Assembly: GCA_964525785.1 (NCBI GenBank)
Contig: CAZGIX010000071.1
Location: 1-20,686, forward strand
Source of the DNA: JAQBDA01 sp964525785
GTDB lineage: Bacteria > Chloroflexota > Anaerolineae > Anaerolineales > UBA4823
Direction: 5' to 3'
DNA length: 20,686 nt
Shown here: positions 7,315 to 14,997 of the stretch, one piece after another
Layout of the letters: every line of letters begins with the position of its first letter
Numbering within the stretch: the first letter of the stretch is position 1
Notes under the pieces: model-generated
Database searches by the model: none
What the model was told of the DNA's origin: nothing
What the model saw: the letters and a program-made list of their open reading frames with translations, nothing else
Made by a program: the position numbers and the translations under genes

Positions 7315-7328
7315 AAAACAAATGTTCT
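7315..7328. promoter_or_regulatory. LexA-like site at the nurA transcription start
   Basis: AAAACAAATGTTCT matches 12 of 14 positions of the stronger box AGAACAACTGTTCT at 17364-17377. It differs from GAAC-N4-GTTC by one base (A for the first G). It covers the predicted start of transcription, where a repressor would block initiation. One half-site is imperfect, so binding may be weak or absent. Confidence 0.4.
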
Positions 7329-7343
7329 GGTAAGAGGCGCGGG

Positions 7344-8531
7344 ATGACATTGGATTTCCAGCAGGTGCAAGAACAGGTGCACGATTTGGGTGAAGCTGCC
7401 CCCAGGCGGCAGCAGGAGCTGCAGCAGAAACGCCAGGCAGCGCTGCAGCTGCTTGAAGACTATGCCCGTGATATTGATTTCCTGCAGGGGAAGGTGCAAG
7501 AAGCGTACAATCGCGATCCCTCCCTGCGCTGCGCTCTACCCGTGATCTTGCCAGATGGAACACCGCAACCCCTGGATGGTCACTATCCGCTGCCGCCCCT
7601 GCCATCTCAGGCGACCATCCTGGCTGCAGATGGCTCGCAGATCGACCTGGACCGTCACGCCGAAATCGAATACGGGCTGGTCAATGTGGGCGCCATCCAG
7701 ATGCGCCTGGGACAGGCTGACCAGCCTAAGACAACGGTGCGCTGCGAGCTGTTCTACGACGAACAGATCGAAAACATGACCGTTGCCAGATTAGCCCTCA
7801 CCCGGGATCTCAAAGAACGCTCCCTCATTGCCGAGCTGGTTTCTGATGTGTCAGGCCCGGTGATTACATTCACCGATGGCCCGATGGAACTATGGGGCAG
7901 CAAGGACGCCAGCGCAGAGGATGCCTCCGCATACCAGAAAAGCCTGTCTTCGTACCTGGAGGTGCTGTCGTATTTGAATGGGATTGGCGCCATCTCAGCC
8001 GGCTACGTGGATAAGCCGGCTGCCAACCTGTTGGTGCGCCTGCTGGAAGTTGCCTGGGCTGCGCCCGAAGACCTGGCTGACCTGCGCCACTACCATCCCC
8101 TGCGCGGCGTGAGCGACCGCTATATCTACCTGGATCTGCTCGCTCCGGGCGAGCGCTCATCGGTCTTCGCCCTGCAGTCCCAATCGGCAAAGAGCTACCC
8201 TGGCCCGCTGGCGCTGCACTTCTTCTACCTGAACGTGGGGCGCCTCGGGCGTCCCTGGCTGGCGCGCGTCGAGGCGCCCGCCTGGGTAGCGCTCAACCCG
8301 GCATTGCTGGACAACCTGCACGCTGTGCTGGTCGACCAGTGCCGCATCCTGGGGACGCGCCCCTACCCCTACCTGCTGCACCGCGCCCACGAGACGGCGG
8401 TGGTCAGCCTGCAGGAGCGCGACCAGGTGACCAATATGATCGTGCTGGAGCTGCGCCGCAGGGGCATCTCCATCGAAGGCACGTCCTACAAACAGACAGC
8501 CAAGGAATTGCCCGGCAGAACACGCTTATGA
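7344..8531 (+). CDS. nurA: NurA-family 5'-3' DNA nuclease
   Basis: A 395-residue protein of the NurA family: RNase H-like, Mn-dependent nucleases that dimerise and work with the HerA translocase in DNA-end resection. The motif ILAADGSQIDLDRH places metal ligand Asp96. TFTDGPMELWG holds Asp178, and acidic residues at 159/164 precede it. PYPYLLHRAHE carries a Tyr341/His349 pair with the 8-residue spacing of the conserved Tyr-His in archaeal NurA, as I recall it. Residues 1-60 are helical and Gln/Glu-rich, probably a coiled coil. I chose ATG 7344 because TAAGAGG precedes it at proper distance. The ATG at 7266 lies upstream of the -35 element and would not be transcribed. It is the first gene of a block ending in herA. 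The family call is firm. Confidence 0.9.
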   Translation: MTLDFQQVQEQVHDLGEAAPRRQQELQQKRQAALQLLEDYARDIDFLQGKVQEAYNRDPSLRCALPVILPDGTPQPLDGHYPLPPLPSQATILAADGSQIDLDRHAEIEYGLVNVGAIQMRLGQADQPKTTVRCELFYDEQIENMTVARLALTRDLKERSLIAELVSDVSGPVITFTDGPMELWGSKDASAEDASAYQKSLSSYLEVLSYLNGIGAISAGYVDKPAANLLVRLLEVAWAAPEDLADLRHYHPLRGVSDRYIYLDLLAPGERSSVFALQSQSAKSYPGPLALHFFYLNVGRLGRPWLARVEAPAWVALNPALLDNLHAVLVDQCRILGTRPYPYLLHRAHETAVVSLQERDQVTNMIVLELRRRGISIEGTSYKQTAKELPGRTRL

Positions 8532-8634
8532 GGCTTGCGAGCTGCCCGCCGCCAGCGGATCCACAGCCGCGTTGTGATATACCTGCCAGCAGGAAATTGA
8601 CCTTCCGCCAGTTCTGCAGAAGGAGGTACTCTGG

Positions 8635-9264
8635 ATGACCTATCTTGAAATCGGGCGCCTGCTGCGCGCTAACACCTCCAGCTTCGTCTTCGGCGTGCGC
8701 GTGGCGCAGTTTGATCTACCCGCCACCAGCCTGCCGCGCTTCGGAGCGCTGGTACGCGTCCCCCAGGAGCATAGCTACCAGATCTTCGGGCTGATCCATG
8801 ATATCCACATCGACGATGATGGGCTGGTGCGGCAGCTTGTCACTGCCGAAGGTGTGGGGGAGAACGTCATCGCCGACAACCGCCTCAACCGCAACGTCCC
8901 GCTGGAGATCAGCGTGCTGGCTATCGGCTACTCTCTGGAAGGCGCCATCTACCACTTGCTGCCGCCCCGACCGCCGCTCAGCCTGGATGTGATCTACCTG
9001 TGCGGTCCGGACGAGCTGTGCCAGTTCACATCTACTGGGCGTTTCGGCTATTTCCGGCACATTCTGCGGGCGGCTGATCTGCCGGTGGGCGAGCTGCTGG
9101 CAGCTCACCTTCAGCAGGTGCAAGAAGCTCAGGCAGCTGCAGGGCACCTAGAATGGGCCAATTCCGCCACGCAGGAGCTGATCACTTTGCTGCGCGATGA
9201 TTACCCCACCTTGATGGGTGTGCTAGGCGCGCTGGGCGATGCCCTGCCTGGAGAGACAGCATGA
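8635..9264 (+). CDS. free-standing HAS-barrel-like protein between nurA and herA
   Basis: A 209-residue soluble protein. By eye its first 135 residues resemble the N-terminal HAS-barrel of the HerA encoded downstream. FGALVRVPQEHSYQIFGLIHDIHIDDDG aligns with the HerA segment GAFVIIESGDWLFYGLVTDLQLGATD, and PPLSLDVIYLCGPDELCQF aligns with PPHHSTVCLAGPGDIAEIF. There is no Walker motif, so it is not an ATPase. Residues about 140-209 are helical and Ala/Gln/Leu-rich. In archaeal complexes the HAS barrel of HerA is the docking surface for NurA, so this protein could be an adaptor, cap or competitor at that interface; that role is inference. The start is fixed by AAGGAGGT (8620-8627). Its stop overlaps the next start by 4 bp (ATGA). 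The 103 bp before it hold nothing I can name. Confidence 0.75.
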   Translation: MTYLEIGRLLRANTSSFVFGVRVAQFDLPATSLPRFGALVRVPQEHSYQIFGLIHDIHIDDDGLVRQLVTAEGVGENVIADNRLNRNVPLEISVLAIGYSLEGAIYHLLPPRPPLSLDVIYLCGPDELCQFTSTGRFGYFRHILRAADLPVGELLAAHLQQVQEAQAAAGHLEWANSATQELITLLRDDYPTLMGVLGALGDALPGETA

Positions 9265-10070
9265 GCGGCTTCTCTTTCATCCAGATCACAGACCACCACC
9301 TGGCAGAAACCGAGACCGGGCTGGTGCGCGGTTTTTCCCCGGCTTACGCGCTGCGGGCAGTCCTGCGCCATATGGCTGCCAACGCCGCGGCTCACGCCGA
9401 TTTCATATTGTCCACTGGCGACCTGGTCGATTCGCTCACCCCCTCGGCATACGAGAATTTTTGCAAGATGATGCAGCTCAATCCAGCTGCCTCCCCACCT
9501 GGACCAGGGCAGATCACCATCGAAGGGCTGCGAAATTTCCCGATCTATATCATGCCCGGGAACCACGACGACCGGGCACTGTTTTTGAGCCACCTATTTC
9601 CCCAGGCGCCTCAAACGACCCTGGTCAACACAACCTTCCAGCATAAAGGTGTGCAATTCATCAGCCTGGATATGGGCGCAAATGCCAAGGCTGTCCTTCG
9701 CCGCGAGACGCTGGATTTTCTATCACAGGCATTGAAAACCAGCCTGCCCACAGTTGTCCTCACCCATCATCATGTCACGCCGATAGGCAGCCGCTGGCTG
9801 GATGAGTTCATTGCCGACGACGTGCAGCAGTTCTGGGATGTGCTGACCGATCCGGGGGTCAAGGCTGATATTTTGGGCGTCATCAGCGGGCACACTCACA
9901 TGACCTACGAGGTAATTGTCAAAGGCATACCGGTATTTGGCTTGCGATCCACATCTTTCCCCTTCGCCAACCTGGATGAGCCGGTGTACACGCTTCAGCC
10001 GCCGCATTACCGCCTGGTCACAATCCAGGACGGGCTGCTGACCACGCGTGTGTTCGAAGTACAACTTTGA
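9261..10070 (+). CDS. calcineurin-like metallophosphoesterase in the nurA-herA block
   Basis: A 269-residue metallophosphoesterase with the complete two-metal site: Asp11-x-His13 (ITDHH), Gly53-Asp54 (STGDLVDS), Asn101-His102 (MPGNHDDR), His169/170 (LTHHHV) and SGHTH with His211 and His213. Overall it resembles class III cyclic-nucleotide or glycerophosphodiester phosphodiesterases rather than Mre11: it has no C-terminal capping domain, and no Rad50 partner lies beside it. It overlaps the upstream gene by 4 bp and so is translationally coupled to the HAS-barrel-like protein, with herA 76 bp downstream. Context suggests a nucleic-acid or nucleotide substrate linked to NurA-HerA, but the sequence alone fits small-molecule phosphodiesterase activity equally well. 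Confidence 0.88.
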   Translation: MSGFSFIQITDHHLAETETGLVRGFSPAYALRAVLRHMAANAAAHADFILSTGDLVDSLTPSAYENFCKMMQLNPAASPPGPGQITIEGLRNFPIYIMPGNHDDRALFLSHLFPQAPQTTLVNTTFQHKGVQFISLDMGANAKAVLRRETLDFLSQALKTSLPTVVLTHHHVTPIGSRWLDEFIADDVQQFWDVLTDPGVKADILGVISGHTHMTYEVIVKGIPVFGLRSTSFPFANLDEPVYTLQPPHYRLVTIQDGLLTTRVFEVQL

Positions 10071-10146
10071 GCTCCGGGTATTATCCTCAGTCGATGCGGT
10101 TTGGATTGGTATGCACAAGAATATCAGATGAGATCCAGGAGATACT

Positions 10147-11850
10147 ATGAGCGATCGCAGTGAACAGGTTGGCTACATTGTCGGCGGCGGGTTGAAAGAG
10201 AACCTGCGCGTGCGCCTGACATTGCCTCCCCAACAGGTGCAGGAGGGCGCTTTCGTCATCATCGAGAGCGGCGACTGGCTGTTCTACGGCCTGGTGACCG
10301 ACCTGCAGCTGGGCGCGACGGACCCACGCTTCGCCGATGAGCAAAGTGAAGCGCGGCTGCCCTCCCAGGTTGCCCAGCTGCTGCACGGACAGACCCTGTA
10401 CACAAACCTGGAAGTGCTGCCGGCTTTGATGCTCGAGCGCGGTCCGGACCCCGCCAGCCCGGCATACGCGCGCTGGCGTGAGGAGATCGCACTTGGTTTG
10501 CGCGATGAGCCTCGCCCACTGCCGGTCAAGACCGTCCCTCCGCACCATTCAACGGTGTGCCTGGCAGGTCCCGGTGATATCGCCGAGATTTTCGGAAAAT
10601 CCGGCGAGGCCGGAAACTTCGTCATCGGCTACACCCGCGAGCAGGGACACCCGGTGTGCATCAACCTGGACAAATTTGTGCAGCGCTCGTCGGGTGTGTT
10701 CGGGGCCACAGGCACGGGCAAGTCTTTCCTGACACGCCTCGTGCTGGCAGGCTTGATCCACCACAACCGCGCCGCAGTGCTTGTGCTGGATATGCACAAC
10801 GAGTATGGCTTTGACGACACGGCTTCGGATACGGGTCAGCGTGTTACCGGGCTGCGCACCCGCTTCCCCGGTCGAGTGCGTGTCGTCGGCCTGGGGCAGG
10901 GTGCCCAGATCCGCGGCCAGACTCCCGATTTCAACCTGGAGATCGCCAAATCGGATATCTACCCGGCCGATATCGAGATGCTCACCAGCGAGCTGAATTT
11001 GAAAGAGACTACCCCCACCACGCTGGATGCGCTGTATGCGGAATTCCAGCACAACTGGTTTACCCGCTTCGAGGAAATGCGCTCGGGCGCAACTGTGGAG
11101 ACCGAGGATGGCAAGAAAGTGCCTGCTCCCGACAGCGTGGCATTCTGGGCCTACCGGGCGGGGGTCAACGTAATGGCAGCCGAGGGTCTGCACTCCAAGC
11201 TCGGGCGTGTCTTCAACCTGCCCTATGTGGTAGAGAAACCCGCCGCCGACAGTGTGGGCGAGATTATCAAAGCCCTGGAAGCCGGGCAGCACATTGTACT
11301 GTCCTTCGGCCGGCATGAGAGCGACCTGGATTACCTGCTGGTGAGCAACCTGCTCACGCGTAAGATCCGCGAACGCTGGGAGCAGCGCACCAATGCCTTC
11401 CGCACTACGGGTAAAGACGAGCCTCGACCGCTGGTAATCGTGGTGGAGGAGGCTCACAAACTGCTGAACCGGGAGATGGCTGCTCAGACCACTTTCAGCA
11501 CCATAGCCCGGGAGATGCGCAAGTATTATGTTACCCTACTGATCGTCGACCAGCGTCCCTCACAGATCTACGATGAGGTTATGTCTCAGCTGGGCACGCG
11601 CATCTCCGGCTGGCTGGGTGACGAGGACGATATCCGCGCCGTGCTCTCCGGACTGGCAGGCAGGGAGACCCTACGCGGCATGCTCGCCCGGCTGCAGCCC
11701 AAAGAGGAAGTGCTCCTGCTCGGTTGGGGTGTGCCTATGCCGCTGCCGGTGCGTTCTCGCCGCTACGATGATTCCTTCTGGGAGGAGCTGCTTGGCAAGC
11801 CGGCGCCGGCGCGCACCGAGAAAGATATCCTCAGCGAGTTGGGTTTCTAA
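10147..11850 (+). CDS. herA: HerA-family hexameric DNA translocase ATPase
   Basis: A 567-residue HerA/FtsK-superfamily ATPase. Residues 1-140 form the N-terminal HAS-barrel that contacts NurA in characterised complexes. Walker A is GATGTGKS at 186-193. A strand ending VLVLDMHNEYG (Asp215) follows. Walker B is LVIVVEEAH with Glu434/Glu435. DQRPSQIYDEVMSQLGTRISG, with Arg470, carries the conserved sensor and probable arginine-finger region. An insertion at about 285-330 (ATVETEDGKKVPAPDSVAF) is charged. HerA hexamers pump duplex DNA into the NurA nuclease for end resection. The start is supported by CAGGAGA upstream of ATG 10147. It is the last gene of the block. The hairpin repeat beginning 30 bp after its stop probably ends the transcript. 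Confidence 0.93.
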   Translation: MSDRSEQVGYIVGGGLKENLRVRLTLPPQQVQEGAFVIIESGDWLFYGLVTDLQLGATDPRFADEQSEARLPSQVAQLLHGQTLYTNLEVLPALMLERGPDPASPAYARWREEIALGLRDEPRPLPVKTVPPHHSTVCLAGPGDIAEIFGKSGEAGNFVIGYTREQGHPVCINLDKFVQRSSGVFGATGTGKSFLTRLVLAGLIHHNRAAVLVLDMHNEYGFDDTASDTGQRVTGLRTRFPGRVRVVGLGQGAQIRGQTPDFNLEIAKSDIYPADIEMLTSELNLKETTPTTLDALYAEFQHNWFTRFEEMRSGATVETEDGKKVPAPDSVAFWAYRAGVNVMAAEGLHSKLGRVFNLPYVVEKPAADSVGEIIKALEAGQHIVLSFGRHESDLDYLLVSNLLTRKIRERWEQRTNAFRTTGKDEPRPLVIVVEEAHKLLNREMAAQTTFSTIAREMRKYYVTLLIVDQRPSQIYDEVMSQLGTRISGWLGDEDDIRAVLSGLAGRETLRGMLARLQPKEEVLLLGWGVPMPLPVRSRRYDDSFWEELLGKPAPARTEKDILSELGF

Positions 11851-11879
11851 ACAGATTATTATGGTAATATCTAATGAAG

Positions 11880-11960
11880 TTACGCAGTTCAGGAGAAAAG
11901 TGTGGGTGTTTGGGCGGGCTGCGCCCGCCCAAACACCCACTTCCTCCCTCAACTGCGTAA
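11880..11960. repeat. hairpin repeat copy B, with 10-bp terminal inverted repeats
   Basis: The core is a perfect 18-bp stem, 11902-11919 with 11923-11940, and a TGC loop as in copy A. The ends are perfect 10-bp terminal inverted repeats, TTACGCAGTT (11880-11889) and AACTGCGTAA (11951-11960). CTAAT occurs on both sides (11871-11875 and 11964-11968), a possible short target duplication if the element extends a few bases outward. It is non-coding and resembles a miniature mobile element that can also act as the herA terminator. Confidence 0.75.
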
Positions 11961-11991
11961 GTCCTAATCTATTCAATATATTGTGCCTGGA

Positions 11992-12084
11992 TTACGCACC
12001 TGGTGGGATGCGGGCAGCCCGGCATGAGGGTGTTTCGGCGGGTGAGGCGCGCCGAAACACCTACCAACTCTCCTGAACCACGCA
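11992..12084. repeat. hairpin repeat copy C, inverted relative to B and partly decayed
   Basis: A 12-bp perfect stem, GGTGTTTCGGCG (12029-12040) with 12050-12061, has a 9-nt loop that keeps a trace of the longer tip seen in A and B. The right flank read in reverse (CAGTTGCGTGGTTCAGGAGA) closely matches the left flank of copy B (TTACGCAGTTCAGGAGA), so B and C belong to one family in opposite orientation. The left end, TTACGCA at 11992-11998, is all that remains on that side. Confidence 0.6.
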
Positions 12085-12132
12085 ACTGCTGGTACGTAGA
12101 AGACAGCTCTCTACAGTTAGGAGGAAACAGCC

Positions 12133-12975
12133 ATGTTATATGCTACGCTTTATAACGGCGATCGTATCCCTGTGCTTGGACAGGGGACCTGGGGGCTTGG
12201 GGGAGGTATGACCCCCGATTATTCACGGGACGACCTGTTCCTGAAGGTCATCCGTAACGCCATTGAGCTCGGCTACACCCACCTTGACACCGCTGAGATG
12301 TACGGCAAAGGTCACACCGAAGAACTGGTCGGTCGGGCAATAAAAGGTTTCAAACGCCAGGACCTGTTCATTACATCCAAGGTCTGGCATATCACGATGA
12401 ACTACCAGGATACCCTGAAGGCATTAAAAAACAGCCTGCGGCGCCTGGAAACAGACTATTTGGACCTGTACCTGATCCACCGCCCCAACCGGGATATCCC
12501 CCTCGAAGAGACTTTCCGGGCGCTCAATGAGCTGGTAGAGCAGGGCAAAATCCGCCATCTGGGTGTCAGCAATTTCAACCTTGAGCAGCTAAAACGCGCC
12601 AAGGCTTTATCCGACACCCCGCTGGTCACCAACCAGGTGCCCTACAACCTGCACAACCGTGAATATGTCAAGAATGGAGTGCTGGATTACTGCCAGCAGA
12701 ACGGCATTCTGCTGACTGCTTACTCACCCATCGACCGCGGCCACCTGATAAACGACCCATCGATTCGACGCATCGCCGAAAAATATAACGCTACAGCGAC
12801 CCAGGTGGCGCTCCAATGGCTGATCTGCCAACCCAATGTGATCGCCTTACCTATGTCCTCGAAAATCGAGCATTTGCGCGAGAATCTTGGCGCTTTGGAC
12901 CTACAGCTATCAGCACAAGATATACAAGCGCTCACCGACATAGAGCTTCCGGAAGAGGCTCTTTGGCCGGAATAG
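12133..12975 (+). CDS. aldo/keto reductase, 2,5-diketogluconate reductase-like
   Basis: A 280-residue AKR enzyme, shorter than the first one in the window and of the classic single-domain type. The tetrad is complete: Asp52 and Tyr57 (HLDTAEMYG), Lys83 (ITSKVW) and His116 (DLYLIHRPN). GVSNFNLEQLKRA and the C-terminal VIALPMSSKIEHLRENL cofactor loop are typical. The enzyme reduces aldehydes or ketones with NAD(P)H; the physiological substrate is not deducible. A strong TTAGGAGG Shine-Dalgarno precedes ATG 12133. It stands alone, downstream of two hairpin repeats, and shares only family with the protein at 233-1204. Confidence 0.92.
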   Translation: MLYATLYNGDRIPVLGQGTWGLGGGMTPDYSRDDLFLKVIRNAIELGYTHLDTAEMYGKGHTEELVGRAIKGFKRQDLFITSKVWHITMNYQDTLKALKNSLRRLETDYLDLYLIHRPNRDIPLEETFRALNELVEQGKIRHLGVSNFNLEQLKRAKALSDTPLVTNQVPYNLHNREYVKNGVLDYCQQNGILLTAYSPIDRGHLINDPSIRRIAEKYNATATQVALQWLICQPNVIALPMSSKIEHLRENLGALDLQLSAQDIQALTDIELPEEALWPE

Positions 12976-12983
12976 CCCTAGAG

Positions 12984-13004
12984 TGATGGGCGGAGGCGCC
13001 ATCA
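12984..13004 (+). terminator. weak stem-loop after the second aldo/keto reductase
   Basis: TGATGG (12984-12989) pairs with CCATCA (12999-13004) around a GC-rich loop, 8 nt after the stop codon. The downstream sequence is AT-rich but lacks a clean T-run. This is a plausible but weak terminator. Confidence 0.35.
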
Positions 13005-13049
13005 TTATAAGAACTTTGTAATAATCGCGGCCGTACACAAATTCACATG

Positions 13050-13055
13050 TATAAT
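13050..13055 (+). promoter_or_regulatory. TATAAT box upstream of ferritin
   Basis: A perfect -10 hexamer preceded by TG lies about 90 bp before the ferritin start. No recognisable -35 lies at the right distance. No Fur-box-like palindrome was seen in 13005-13143. Confidence 0.4.
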
Positions 13056-13143
13056 ATCTCAGGGACGAATGACGATAAACGCTGTTCGCTTAAGACTTGA
13101 TGACCTTAAATCCCACCGAATATGATCAATTAAGGAGACACCC

Positions 13144-13638
13144 ATGCTAAATAAGACTGTGCAAGATGCAATTAATGAACAGACCAAGAATGAGCTCTAC
13201 TCCGCCTACCTGTACCTGGCGATGTCCGCCCACTTCGAAGCTGCCAATCTGCCCGGCACGGCGCGCTGGATGCGCATGCAGAGCAATGAAGAGGTCGAGC
13301 ATGCGATGAAATTCTTCGATTTCGTCAATGATCGCGGTGGGCGAGTGACCCTAAAAGCCATCGGCCAGCCGCCCGCGGAGTGGAAATCGCTCCTGATCGC
13401 CTTCGAGCAGGTGCTGGAGCACGAGAAGAAGGTTACGGCAATGATCCATTCTTTATACGCCCTGGCTGTTGAAGAAAAGGACTACCCCTCCCAGACAATG
13501 CTGCACTGGTTTATCAACGAGCAGGTGGAGGAGGAGAAGAACGCCTCCGCCATCGTAGAGCAGCTCAAGATGATCGGCGACCATCCCAACGCTATGCTGA
13601 TGCTCGATCACCAACTGGGCAGTCGCAGCGAGGACTGA
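13144..13638 (+). CDS. ftnA: bacterial non-heme ferritin
   Basis: A 164-residue four-helix-bundle iron-storage protein that assembles into 24-subunit shells, oxidises Fe(II) and stores Fe(III) in the cytoplasm. All ferroxidase ligands known from E. coli FtnA fall at the same residue numbers: Glu17, Glu50 and His53 for site A and B, then Glu94, Gln127 and Glu130, with Tyr24 also present. No heme-ligating Met at the bacterioferritin position is apparent, so it is ferritin rather than bacterioferritin. AAGGAGA lies 7 nt before ATG 13144. It is monocistronic, closed by a strong terminator 24 bp after its stop. Confidence 0.95.
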   Translation: MLNKTVQDAINEQTKNELYSAYLYLAMSAHFEAANLPGTARWMRMQSNEEVEHAMKFFDFVNDRGGRVTLKAIGQPPAEWKSLLIAFEQVLEHEKKVTAMIHSLYALAVEEKDYPSQTMLHWFINEQVEEEKNASAIVEQLKMIGDHPNAMLMLDHQLGSRSED

Positions 13639-13662
13639 TCTCCTCCACCCAGGATAAAAAAG

Positions 13663-13690
13663 ACCTTCCCCGGCAACACACGGGGAAGGT
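13663..13690. terminator. bidirectional terminator between ferritin and proA
   Basis: A perfect 10-bp stem, ACCTTCCCCG (13663-13672) with CGGGGAAGGT (13681-13690), has an 8-nt loop. Six A precede it and TTATTTTAT follows, so it can act as an intrinsic terminator in both directions for the convergent ferritin and proBA transcripts. Confidence 0.85.
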
Positions 13691-13728
13691 TTATTTTATC
13701 CACAAGGCCTACATCACCAGCCAGCTGG

Positions 13729-14997
13729 CTATTGCCGGATGTGATAGTCGCCTTGAATCACCCATTTATACGTGGTCAGTTCTCGCAGCCCCATGGGCCC
13801 ACGCGCGTGCAGCCGCTGGGTGGAGACGGCTACCTCAGCACCCAATCCTAGCTGACCGCCATCCGTGAAACGCGTGCTGGCGTTGACATATACAGCGGCT
13901 GAATCTACTTCCGCCACGAAACGCCTGGCGTTGGCATCATCGCCGGTCAGGATGCCGTCCGAATGAGCAGTGCTGTGCAGGGCGATATGGTCGATGGCGT
14001 CATCAAGGCTATCGACTACCTTCAACCCCAGAACCAATGACAGCCACTCGATATCGAAATCACCCGGACCAGCCGAGGTGACCGAATTCGGAATTCCGCC
14101 CGCAGCCGATCGCAGACAGGCCAGAGCCGCCTCGTCTACCCGAAAGGAAACGCCATCCGTCTCTAATAAATCCACCAATTTGGGAATGAACTCTGCTGCA
14201 ACCGCGCGATGGACCAGGGCAGTATCCAGCGCGTTGCACACAGTTGGACGCTGCACCTTGGCGTTACGGATTACGCTCAGAGCGGCCTCCAGATCGGCAG
14301 ATTGATCCACAAATAAATGGCATATGCCGATACCGCCAGTGATCACCGGGATGCGGCTGTTCTCTCGGCAAAACTGGTGCAAGGCGGCGCCCCCGCGGGG
14401 GATCAGCATATCCACATAGTCATGCATCTGCAGCAGCTCCATGACCCGCGCTCGATCCACATCGTCGATAAATTGGATCGCGTCCGCCGGCAGACCGTGA
14501 CCGGTAAGGGTCTTCCGGATGACCGACACCAGGGCGCGGTTTGAATTCAACGTCTCACTGCCGCCGCGCAGGATAGCCGCATTGCCGGTCTTTATCGCCA
14601 GGCCGGCTACATCTACCGTCACGTTGGGCCTGGCCTCGTAGATCACCCCGAGCACACCTACCGGCACACGCTGCTTGCAAACCTTCAGCCCATTGGGTAA
14701 GAGCTGTTCATCAAAGCGATCACCCACCGGATCCGTAAGCCGTGCCACTGAGCGCAGGTCAACAACCATACCTGCCAGGCGATCAGGGGTTAAGGATAAC
14801 CGGTCCAGCATAGCTGGCGCCAGTCCCTCCCGCCTGCCGGCAGCGACATCACGGTCATTTGCAGACAGTATCGCCTGCGACTCAGCCGACAGGCCATCGG
14901 CGATACTGTTCAGGACGGCATTCTTCAGCTGGCTGGAAGCGTGCGCCAGCTGCTTCGATGCCGCCCGAGCTTTCATCCCCATATCAACTATATTCAT
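13729..14997 (-). CDS. proA: gamma-glutamyl phosphate reductase (glutamate-5-semialdehyde dehydrogenase)
   Basis: A 422-residue, full-length ProA. It reduces gamma-glutamyl phosphate with NADPH to glutamate-5-semialdehyde, the second step of proline synthesis. The aldehyde-dehydrogenase-fold signatures are clear: VPVGVLGVIYEARPNVTVDVAGL at 111-133, AILRGGSE at 141-148, catalytic Cys254 in VQRPTVCNALDT, and the C-terminal STRFTDGGQLGLGAEVAVSTQRLHARGPMGLRELTTYKW. Its ATG overlaps the proB stop by 4 bp (ATGA), so translation is coupled, which suits the labile phosphate intermediate passed between the two enzymes. Confidence 0.97.
   Translation of the reverse strand: MNIVDMGMKARAASKQLAHASSQLKNAVLNSIADGLSAESQAILSANDRDVAAGRREGLAPAMLDRLSLTPDRLAGMVVDLRSVARLTDPVGDRFDEQLLPNGLKVCKQRVPVGVLGVIYEARPNVTVDVAGLAIKTGNAAILRGGSETLNSNRALVSVIRKTLTGHGLPADAIQFIDDVDRARVMELLQMHDYVDMLIPRGGAALHQFCRENSRIPVITGGIGICHLFVDQSADLEAALSVIRNAKVQRPTVCNALDTALVHRAVAAEFIPKLVDLLETDGVSFRVDEAALACLRSAAGGIPNSVTSAGPGDFDIEWLSLVLGLKVVDSLDDAIDHIALHSTAHSDGILTGDDANARRFVAEVDSAAVYVNASTRFTDGGQLGLGAEVAVSTQRLHARGPMGLRELTTYKWVIQGDYHIRQ

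Noticed and set aside
7266..7343. N-terminal extension of nurA from ATG 7266
   Set aside because: It would begin upstream of the -35 element. ATG 7344 has a good Shine-Dalgarno and family-like N-terminus.
11880..12084. CRISPR array or tRNA cluster suggested by repeated motifs
   Set aside because: The repeats are inverted, differ in sequence and have no regular spacers. No cloverleaf with a TTCGA arm could be drawn.
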